Origin: CAG-791 sp964386925
GTDB lineage: Bacteria; Bacillota; Clostridia; Lachnospirales; Lachnospiraceae
DNA length: 11,931 nucleotides
NCBI GenBank assembly: GCA_964386925.1
Contig: CAYLUU010000069.1
Span: 1-11,931, forward strand
Reading direction: 5' to 3'
This document shows positions 6,266 to 11,931 of this stretch, piece by piece. The notes beneath the pieces are model-generated. The model had not been told where the DNA came from. It saw only the letters and a program-made list of their open reading frames with translations, and did no database searches. A program made the position numbers and the translations under genes. Numbering within the stretch: position 1 is the stretch's first letter; each line of letters starts with the position of its first letter.

Positions 6266-7299
6266 TTGCTAACACCTCCCTTCTCCGCCTTTGCAATTCC
6301 GTAATAGCTGCGAATCACATATCGGTCGATTAACGGTGTCAGGATGTTCATGAAGAGAATGGCGAAGGACACTCCCTCCGGATAGGATGCGAACAGACGA
6401 ATGATCATCGTGAACACGCCGCAGCCCACCGCGTAGATGAATTTGCCGCGGTCCATGATGGGCGACGTCACATAATCCGTTGCGCAGAAAAAGGCGCCAA
6501 AAAACACACCGCCGGCCAGGATCTCATACACTGCCATTCCGAGCGCCCCGTACTGCCCCGCGCCGCCGGCAAAGCCATAGTAAATCAGCGAGAATACGAA
6601 CACCGTCCCGATGAAGGTCAGCGGGATGATCGGACTGATAATCTTCTTCCAGATAAGGAACGCACCGCCCAGGAGAATCGCAATCGTGCAGGTCTCTCCC
6701 ATTGCGCCTCCGACATTGCCGACGAACAGATCAAGCAGCGAAGGCAGTGTCTGTGCGCCGTCCGCCAGCTGTCCTAACGGCGTTGCACCGGTGACCGCAT
6801 CCACTGCACCGGATGCCGCTGCACTTGCCGATGCCTTCTGGAAGGTCGTCAGCGGCCAGCTTGTCATATAGGACGTAAAGGATAAAAGGAGCACAATACG
6901 GCCGACAATGGCGGGGTTTGCGATGTTTTTACCAATTCCGCCATAGAGGCACTTCACGATGACAATCGCGACAACGCAGCCGATGGCTTCCATCCAGATG
7001 GGGAAGTTCGCCGGCAGGTTCAGAGCCAGGATCACGCCGGTGACAGCGAAGGAGCAGTCCTTCGTGGTGTCCGGCTTTTTCATCACGCGGTTGTAAATCG
7101 ACTCCGCGGCGCAGCAGAACACTGCCCCCAGGGCGACGCGTAGAAAGGCGCCGGCACCGAAATACACCGTCGCCATGACAACCGACGGGATCAGCGCCAG
7201 CACGACGTACAGCATCGTCTTCTGCGTGTCCAGCTTCGTTACGAGATGAGGGGACGAGGAAACCGTAAGCCCCTGACGGTAATTCACATTCTCACTCAT
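6262..7299 (-). CDS. rnfD: Rnf complex subunit D, FMN-carrying integral membrane subunit
   Basis: RnfD (homologue of NqrB) is a polytopic membrane subunit with a covalent FMN and is part of the ion-pumping path. The 345-residue protein starts MSENVNYRQGLTVSSSPHL, the typical RnfD opening. It has conserved LNLPANFPIWMEAIG and KNIANPAIVGR segments and ends in hydrophobic helices with FFCATDYVTSPI and YPEGVSFAILFMN. The flavinylation motif DAVTGAT (D167-T173) matches the ApbE consensus, with T173 as expected acceptor. The open frame extends upstream into rnfC, but ATG 7299 overlaps the rnfC stop (ATGA) and has GGAGG about ten bases before it. Confidence 0.95.
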   Translation of the reverse strand: MSENVNYRQGLTVSSSPHLVTKLDTQKTMLYVVLALIPSVVMATVYFGAGAFLRVALGAVFCCAAESIYNRVMKKPDTTKDCSFAVTGVILALNLPANFPIWMEAIGCVVAIVIVKCLYGGIGKNIANPAIVGRIVLLLSFTSYMTSWPLTTFQKASASAAASGAVDAVTGATPLGQLADGAQTLPSLLDLFVGNVGGAMGETCTIAILLGGAFLIWKKIISPIIPLTFIGTVFVFSLIYYGFAGGAGQYGALGMAVYEILAGGVFFGAFFCATDYVTSPIMDRGKFIYAVGCGVFTMIIRLFASYPEGVSFAILFMNILTPLIDRYVIRSYYGIAKAEKGGVSK

Positions 7300-8618
7300 T
7301 TCTTTCCGGCCTCCTTTACCATGTTCTTCGCCAGCTTGTTCAGGAAGGCGAGCGGGCGGTGTGCCGGACAGACGTAGGAGCACGATCCGCACTCCATGCA
7401 CTGCATGACCTGAAGTGCCTGCAGCTCCTTCACATCGCCGCGTTCATAGGCGGCTGCGAAATGGCCCGGCAGCAGATTGAAGGGACAGGCCGTGTGGCAG
7501 CGTCCGCAGTTGATGCAGGCCGTCTCCTCCGGAACCTCTGCCATCTCCTCCGAGAAGGCGAGAATCGCGTTGTTCGCCTTCACCACCGGCACGGCATCGC
7601 TGAAGATTGCCCGGCCCATCATGGGGCCGCCGAGGAGAATCTTCCGGGGCTCCTTCTGATAACCGCCGCAGAATTCGATAATGTCATGCACCAGTGCGCC
7701 GTTCGGCACCAGCACGTTCTTCGGACAGGCTACCGCGTCGCCGTCCACTGTCAGGCGCTTTTGCACCAGCGGAATGCCGTCCTTTAGATACTGCCCAACA
7801 AAGGCCGTGGAGGTGATGTTCGATACAATGACGCCAAGGGACGCCGGCAGGACACCGGCATCGCACTGTTTGCCCGTCACCTCGTAGATCAGAACGCGCT
7901 CTGCGCCCTTCGGGTAGCGGGACTGCAGCGGGAACACATGGAAGCCTTCGCTGTCCAAGTGCTGCTCCCGGATCATTCGGTTAAACTGGTCGATGGCGTT
8001 CTGTTTGTTCACCTCGATCGCAATGTATACGTTCTCCGCGGCCAGCCATTTCTTCAGCGCCTTCGCGCCATCGAGAACATTCTGCGCGTCCTCGAGCATG
8101 GTCCTGTGATCCGAGGTAATGAATGGCTCGCACTCAGCACCATTGATGATAATCGTGTCGATGTCGCTCAGATTCTTCGGATTGAACTTCACCCAGGACG
8201 GGAAGGAGGCTCCGCCGAGGCCGACAAGGCCGGAAGCCCGCATCGCCTTGATAAAGGCCGGCTGATCTTCAATCACCGGCGGCTGCAGCGTCTCGTCCAT
8301 CACCTGCTGCCCGTCCGGCTCGATGCAGACCAGCGTATCCTGACCGCCCATTGCATTGCGCATGGTCTCAATTCCGGTCACCGTGCCCGATACGGAGGAA
8401 TGCACCGGGACGCTCAGAAACGCGTCCGTGTCACCGATCAGCTGACCAACCTTAACATAATCGCCCTTTTTCACCAGCGGCTTACAGGGTGCGCCGATAT
8501 TCTCGGACATCGAGAGCTTCACGATAGACGGCAGCGGCATAACCTCCGTTGCGCTGTCGCAGGTGTTCTTGTAATGCCCGGCATCGATACTCGACAGATG
8601 CTTCTTCTGAAATAGCAT
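7296..8618 (-). CDS. rnfC: Rnf complex subunit C, NADH-binding iron-sulfur subunit
   Basis: RnfC is the peripheral cytoplasmic subunit that reduces NAD+; it binds FMN and NADH and two [4Fe-4S] clusters. The 440-residue protein has the RnfC N-terminal barrel-sandwich region (MPLPSIVKLSMSENIGAPCKPLV), a glycine-rich Rossmann-type segment LVGLGGASFPSWVK (131-144) and INGAECEPFITSDHR. Two C-terminal cluster motifs are C368/C371/C374/C378 and C407/C410/C413/C417, each ending CP. The open frame begins at 8660, but I chose ATG 8618 because AGGAGG lies nine bases upstream and MLFQKKHL is a typical start. It is the first gene of the operon. A candidate promoter lies about 70 bases upstream. Confidence 0.96.
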   Translation of the reverse strand: MLFQKKHLSSIDAGHYKNTCDSATEVMPLPSIVKLSMSENIGAPCKPLVKKGDYVKVGQLIGDTDAFLSVPVHSSVSGTVTGIETMRNAMGGQDTLVCIEPDGQQVMDETLQPPVIEDQPAFIKAMRASGLVGLGGASFPSWVKFNPKNLSDIDTIIINGAECEPFITSDHRTMLEDAQNVLDGAKALKKWLAAENVYIAIEVNKQNAIDQFNRMIREQHLDSEGFHVFPLQSRYPKGAERVLIYEVTGKQCDAGVLPASLGVIVSNITSTAFVGQYLKDGIPLVQKRLTVDGDAVACPKNVLVPNGALVHDIIEFCGGYQKEPRKILLGGPMMGRAIFSDAVPVVKANNAILAFSEEMAEVPEETACINCGRCHTACPFNLLPGHFAAAYERGDVKELQALQVMQCMECGSCSYVCPAHRPLAFLNKLAKNMVKEAGKK

Positions 8619-8687
8619 GTAGGATAACCTCCTCTCAGATTGTAACTGTTCGCTTTTCATTCGCGCCCCAGTTAAATCGCTACATCA

Positions 8688-8696
8688 ATTGTACCA
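8688..8696 (-). promoter_or_regulatory. Candidate extended -10 promoter for the rnf operon
   Basis: On the minus strand TGGTACAAT gives a TACAAT -10 hexamer (8688-8693) preceded by a TGn extension. No good TTGACA-like -35 lies at 16-18 bases. Transcription would begin near 8681, leaving a leader of about 60 bases before rnfC. Two palindromic CAATTG hexamers flank the region, one overlapping the -10. The position, between the upstream terminator and rnfC, supports the call. Confidence 0.45.
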
Positions 8697-8714
8697 TCTC
8701 TGCACTCAATTGTT

Positions 8715-8756
8715 TGATAAAAGAAGACCCGCTGCAGAAATGCATCGCAGCGAGTC
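8715..8756 (-). terminator. Rho-independent terminator after the HEPN gene
   Basis: On the minus strand GACTCGCTGC (8747-8756) pairs with GCAGCGGGTC (8726-8735). This makes a ten-pair stem with a single G-U wobble and an 11-base loop, followed by TTCTTTTATC. It starts 18 bases after the HEPN stop codon. It separates the toxin-antitoxin module from the rnf operon. Confidence 0.85.
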
Positions 8757-8774
8757 ACTTTCCCATACGTCCTA

Positions 8775-9176
8775 TCAACTATTCCATTCAGCCTCAAGGT
8801 ACTGACTGATCGTTTTCAAAAACTCTTCTGCCTTTTCAAACTGATCCGACGCCTGCTGACGCGAAACAACATAGAAATCATCATAATCAGCCTTTTCTCT
8901 CAATCGAAAAGCACCATCAACTATTTTGGAAATCCCGCGATCAAAAATCTCTTCCTTCACAAAATTCCTGTTGAAGAAGGCAATAATTCCTGAATGTTTA
9001 CTCGAATCAAATTCCTTCAGCACAACCACTGCTCGCATGCCATGAAAGATTGCATAATAAGATCTATTTACTGAGGCCTTGTATCGTCCCGCATTCAAAT
9101 TTTCCCGTGCTGTTTCCAAATCCTCCAATGCTCGCTGAAACCTATAGTGAGACAAATCTATTATGCTGCTGTCCAT
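8775..9176 (-). CDS. HEPN domain protein, likely HepT-like toxin of an MNT/HEPN pair
   Basis: HEPN proteins of this size paired with a minimal nucleotidyltransferase act as RNase toxins in HepT/MntA-type systems, where the partner neutralises them by AMP transfer. The 133-residue, mostly helical protein contains NRSYYAIFHGMRA, giving an R38-x6-H45 arrangement within the R-x4-6-H RNase signature of the superfamily. The N-terminal YRFQRALEDLETARENLNAGRYKASVNRSYYAIFH region is typical of PF05168 HEPN proteins. The start codon overlaps the end of the nucleotidyltransferase gene by 16 bases and has AGGGAG seven bases upstream, so the two are translated together. An intrinsic terminator follows. 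Toxicity is inferred from family and context. Base composition is AT-richer than the rnf genes. Confidence 0.85.
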   Translation of the reverse strand: MDSSIIDLSHYRFQRALEDLETARENLNAGRYKASVNRSYYAIFHGMRAVVVLKEFDSSKHSGIIAFFNRNFVKEEIFDRGISKIVDGAFRLREKADYDDFYVVSRQQASDQFEKAEEFLKTISQYLEAEWNS

Positions 9177-9493
9177 AGAATCACTCCCTCTGTGTTCACA
9201 TTTCTATAAAAAGGAGATGTATCCTTCCACTTTGTATATATATCCTGTCCAATGTCAACTACAGAAAAAACAGTGTCATAATCCAGATTCATGTCCACAA
9301 TAAAATCTGACAACCGTTCTTCATCCTCAGCATTCAACGGCTCACGGACAATTACCGCCACATCTATATCAGATTCCTCGGTGGCCTCTCCACGCGCAAC
9401 CGATCCATACAAAATGATCTGGCTCACTTTGCCAGGAACAGCAGTCCGAATTCCCCCAACTAGCCGAGCCAAAACATTGCTATTTATACGCAT
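9161..9493 (-). CDS. Minimal nucleotidyltransferase (MNT), likely MntA-like antitoxin
   Basis: The 110-residue protein has the polymerase-beta-type nucleotidyltransferase signature: LYGSVARGEATEESDIDVAVIV, with G30-S31 and the metal-binding pair D42 and D44. A later acidic candidate for the third carboxylate is D80 in VFSVVDI. In characterised MntA/HepT pairs the MNT partner AMPylates a Tyr of the HEPN toxin near its RNase motif. The HEPN partner here has Y40 and Y41 inside R38-x6-H45, compatible with this. The ATG start has AAGGAG seven bases upstream. It is the first gene of the two-gene module, behind its own promoter. Confidence 0.87.
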   Translation of the reverse strand: MRINSNVLARLVGGIRTAVPGKVSQIILYGSVARGEATEESDIDVAVIVREPLNAEDEERLSDFIVDMNLDYDTVFSVVDIGQDIYTKWKDTSPFYRNVNTEGVILWTAA

Positions 9494-9575
9494 AATTCAG
9501 CTCCTTTCGTCATCCGTATCTCAAGCCAATTATCTTCACACATTACAACTTTTCTAATTTCAATCATCTGGAGTA

Positions 9576-9584
9576 ATTATAGCA
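9576..9584 (-). promoter_or_regulatory. Extended -10 promoter for the MNT/HEPN module
   Basis: On the minus strand TGCTATAAT gives a consensus TATAAT hexamer (9576-9581) with the TGn extension. The -35 region at 17-18 bases is AT-rich and unlike TTGACA. Transcription would start near 9569, about 75 bases upstream of the nucleotidyltransferase start and inside the gap after the glycosyltransferase gene. Confidence 0.6.
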
Positions 9585-9608
9585 TGAAATCTCATCTGTA
9601 TTATTGCC

Positions 9609-10928
9609 TCATGCATACACCTCACGCACGAGCTTCTCGCAGTACTCCTCCAGCGTATCGAAATGGATGCTCCCCTTCCCGGCCGCCGTCTGCAGGCACC
9701 CCTGCCGGTACCGCGTAAGCCGCTCCGGATCCTGCCACAGCGAGCGAATCCTCTCCGTCAGCTCCTCCGCATTCCCTGCCTCGAAGAGCTCCCCCGTCTC
9801 GCCCTCCGCGATCATCTCCGGCGTACCGCCCAGGTTCGATGCCAGAATCGGCGTTCCGTTCATAATGGACTCAATCACACTGAACGGCCCATTCTCAAGC
9901 CATTCAGAAGGGAAAACAACAAACGCCGCTCCCCGGATCATCTCCTGCATATCCGTCCCTGCCAGGAATCCCACATTCCGCACGTTGGAGGCGGCATTCA
10001 CCTCGTCCTCCAGCTCGCCCTTCCCGGCGAACACAAACGGAATCTCCGGAAGGCTCTTCGCCGCCTTCAGCAGAGTGGCAACGCCCTTCTCCTGCGTATA
10101 ACGGCCAAAATAGAGGACATACCTGCCATCGTTCTCTGCCAGACCTGCATCCCCCACTTCTCCAACGTTCGCTCTTCTTACTGCAGTTCCCATGCCTCCG
10201 GCATTCATTCTCCCCGCTGCCGTTTCCGCATTGGCTGTATCGCAATCCCCATTCCGCTCCATATCCACGAAATTATGCATCGTCACCGTCCGCCCCGCGA
10301 GCTGCGGGTTGTGTGACAGCATACCATTCAGGAAATCTGACGGACATACGATACGATCCACCTTCGCATACGTCTTGCGCATCTGGTAGAGTCTCGCCTC
10401 CAACGTGCCCAGGAGCGAACGAAACCGGGAATTATGAATGCAGCGATATCGTGCACAATTCCCCACAGCGCCGTCCACGCACCTCGTGCAGACCTCTCCT
10501 GTCGCCGGAATCCGGAACAGATGATTCGGACATACCCACTGCGCATCATGCGCCGTGTAAACGATCCGAATCTTCGGATCAAACTCCCGCACGCCGTCAA
10601 TGATCGACGGCGTCAGCTGGAAATTAATGTTGTTCAAATGCACCACATCCGCATGAAAGTCCGCCAATACCCTCTTAATCTGCGCCTTCGCCTCCCGCGA
10701 ATACAGGATCTTGAAAGGATACGCTGCCTTCGAGAGCACAGATCCGCCGTGGAAATCCATCGGCTGGGTATAAATCTCGGCCCTGTTCCCGACAATCCGC
10801 CCCTCGTGCTCCATGCCGAAATACTGCACCTCATGCCCCATAGCCTCGAGCTGCTGTCCGATCTTGAAAATGTACGTCTCTGATCCCCCATTGGGATAGA
10901 GGAATTTATTCACGATTAAAATCTTCAT
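9609..10928 (-). CDS. GT4-family (GT-B fold) glycosyltransferase
   Basis: The 439-residue protein is a retaining GT-B glycosyltransferase, probably adding a nucleotide-sugar-derived residue to a surface polysaccharide at the cytoplasmic membrane face. The N-terminal domain opens MKILIVNKFLYPNGGSETYI, with an acceptor/phosphate loop GGSE. The C-terminal domain has LYFGRYTQEKGV (about 282-293), FAGKGELEDEV and the donor-site E-x7-E motif E345...E353 (ENGPFSVIE), followed by ILASNLGGTPEMI. Five cysteines lie between residues 133 and 163 (C133, C147, C150, C158, C163). Residues about 222-268 form an Ala/Gly/Asn-rich interdomain insert. The start has AGGA four bases upstream and lies 26 bases after the membrane-protein stop, suggesting one transcript. 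Donor and acceptor sugars cannot be told. Confidence 0.9.
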   Translation of the reverse strand: MKILIVNKFLYPNGGSETYIFKIGQQLEAMGHEVQYFGMEHEGRIVGNRAEIYTQPMDFHGGSVLSKAAYPFKILYSREAKAQIKRVLADFHADVVHLNNINFQLTPSIIDGVREFDPKIRIVYTAHDAQWVCPNHLFRIPATGEVCTRCVDGAVGNCARYRCIHNSRFRSLLGTLEARLYQMRKTYAKVDRIVCPSDFLNGMLSHNPQLAGRTVTMHNFVDMERNGDCDTANAETAAGRMNAGGMGTAVRRANVGEVGDAGLAENDGRYVLYFGRYTQEKGVATLLKAAKSLPEIPFVFAGKGELEDEVNAASNVRNVGFLAGTDMQEMIRGAAFVVFPSEWLENGPFSVIESIMNGTPILASNLGGTPEMIAEGETGELFEAGNAEELTERIRSLWQDPERLTRYRQGCLQTAAGKGSIHFDTLEEYCEKLVREVYA

Positions 10929-10954
10929 AATGTCCTATCTGGCCGCCTCTTCCG

Positions 10955-11931
10955 TCATTCTCCAGATTCACTTTTGACTCTGTACCTGCCGATCACTACC
11001 CCTGCCATCATAATCCCGCACACGTAGAACAGTCCCATGTTGTAGATCATATACCGCGTCTGAGGGAAAATAATCGCACCTACCACAACACTGTTGATAA
11101 ACGTTCCCAGCAGGACCAGCCCAGCCAGCAACGCAATTCCAATTTCATTGTCGCTTGGCAGATATCTTTCACCGCCAATTGCCGTTCCGGACCTACCACA
11201 GGCGGCGTCTCCGTCTCGCTTCCCCAATCTCGTTCTCCGATGCAGATCAATGCACAGATGCCCCAGAAATCCAATATATCCAGCCCACAGCACCAGCGAT
11301 GCCCAGTTCAGCACCGTGCTGACCCGCAGCACTGTATTCACAAAGCCCTTGCGGATATTGTTCAGCCACAGCCAGATCAGCCTCTTCGGATTCTGATGAA
11401 TCAGCACCCGCATCAGTTCCCGGCACACGGTATCCTCCGCAATAGCGAATTCCATACTACCGGATGTCAGGTCCGGGCGCTGTTCACTTACAAAGCTGCT
11501 GACCAGCGGATCCAGCACCTCAAAGCCAATGATGTCGTAGCTGTCCGCATAATGCGAGCACAGCTCCACCCAGCTCACCTTCGCATGTTCCTCTGCAGGT
11601 TCCGATGCTCCCCCGTCAGACTCAGCCGCTCCCGCATTCACAGCATCTAATCTTGCTTCCGCTGCACTCGAATTGTCCTCAGCAGAAACAGGAATAATAT
11701 CCACATACCGCAGTCCCTGCTCCTTCAGCTCCTCCTCAATCTCCCGGAAGAGTTCCTTCAGGTCACTCGCCGAATATTCCCCGGACGTGGCAGCATACTG
11801 CTCGAACAGCTCTGCATCCTCTTCGGTAGCCGTATAGAGAAGCGTGCTGTCAATCTTATCCGCACTTCCTGTATGAAAAGACCAAACACCATGGAAGGCT
11901 AGATTGTAGACATGACCGATCACGAAGATCA
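10955..11931 (-). CDS. Polytopic membrane protein, C-terminal part (5' end outside window); possibly a GT-C type glycosyltransferase
   Basis: The frame is open through the right edge of the window, so only the last 325 or so codons are present. The visible part begins with a short hydrophobic stretch (VIGHVYNLAFHGVWSF). A soluble acidic domain of about 160 residues follows, carrying a Ser/Ala/Glu/Gly-rich insert (about residues 80-112 from the GTG at 11923). Membrane segments come next, around LNWASLVLWAGYIGFLGHL, IGIALLAGLVLLGTFINSVVVGA and MGLFYVCGIMMAGVVIGRY. The FPQTRYMIY stretch before the last helix resembles the RY-containing loop of GT39/GT-C enzymes. With the adjacent GT4 gene this suggests surface-glycan assembly. 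The family call is tentative, but that it encodes a membrane protein is clear. Confidence 0.6.
   Translation of the reverse strand, partial: IFVIGHVYNLAFHGVWSFHTGSADKIDSTLLYTATEEDAELFEQYAATSGEYSASDLKELFREIEEELKEQGLRYVDIIPVSAEDNSSAAEARLDAVNAGAAESDGGASEPAEEHAKVSWVELCSHYADSYDIIGFEVLDPLVSSFVSEQRPDLTSGSMEFAIAEDTVCRELMRVLIHQNPKRLIWLWLNNIRKGFVNTVLRVSTVLNWASLVLWAGYIGFLGHLCIDLHRRTRLGKRDGDAACGRSGTAIGGERYLPSDNEIGIALLAGLVLLGTFINSVVVGAIIFPQTRYMIYNMGLFYVCGIMMAGVVIGRYRVKSESGE

Noticed and set aside
7300..7401. N-terminal extension of the rnfD frame into rnfC
   Set aside because: The ATG at 7299 has a Shine-Dalgarno sequence, overlaps the rnfC stop in the usual way and matches the family N-terminus.
7938..8615. 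Plus-strand open frame (about 225 codons) opposite rnfC
   Set aside because: It is an antisense shadow of a GC-rich gene with no recognisable protein motif; rnfC on the other strand is unambiguous.
8619..8660. Longer rnfC start at the ATG at 8660
   Set aside because: AGGAGG sits nine bases before the in-frame ATG at 8618, and the extra 14 residues do not resemble RnfC.
8688..8714. Pair of CAATTG hexamers upstream of rnfC as a Rex-type redox operator
   Set aside because: Rex sites are TTGTnA-n-TnACAA palindromes of about 18-20 bases. These two short palindromes 15 bases apart do not fit, so no regulator is assigned.

Overview
This window is a stretch of a Gram-positive anaerobe chromosome, most likely a Clostridia / Lachnospiraceae-type bacterium. 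The evidence is the rnfCDGEAB gene order, strong AGGAGG-type ribosome binding sites, and protein sequences that read like that group. The taxon is an inference. Every supported gene lies on the minus strand, so the biology reads from right to left (high to low coordinates). I found no tRNA, rRNA, CRISPR array or insertion sequence, and no gene-free stretch longer than about 160 bases.

Right end (about 11931 to 9609): the C-terminal part of a polytopic membrane protein, possibly a GT-C type glycosyltransferase, is followed 26 bases later by a GT4-family glycosyltransferase. Together they look like the tail of a surface-polysaccharide locus.

Middle right (about 9580 to 8715): a compact, AT-richer two-gene module encodes a minimal nucleotidyltransferase (MntA-like antitoxin) and a HEPN protein (HepT-like toxin). 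It has its own extended -10 promoter and a good intrinsic terminator, and sits directly upstream of the rnf operon.

Centre (8693 to 3201): a complete six-gene rnf operon (rnfC, D, G, E, A, B) encodes the membrane-bound ferredoxin:NAD+ oxidoreductase that couples electron transfer to Na+ or H+ translocation. The genes are GC-rich and translationally coupled by stop/start overlaps, except that rnfB is separated from rnfA by 106 bases containing two stem-loops. Unusual details are a Ser at the expected flavin-acceptor position of RnfG (RnfD keeps Thr) and a Cys-containing, Lys/Glu-rich tail on RnfE.

Left end (3121 to 1): a large acyltransferase-3 family membrane protein carries an in-frame 21-base tandem repeat and a C-terminal membrane extension. 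Next comes an AlbA_2 / GHKL-like ATPase regulator with a repetitive linker. At the very edge is a short remnant resembling the C-terminus of the AAA-ATPase/PD-(D/E)XK family.

A recurring theme is short low-complexity or repeated inserts in several otherwise unrelated genes: the acyltransferase, GT4 enzyme, membrane protein, RnfE tail and AlbA linker.
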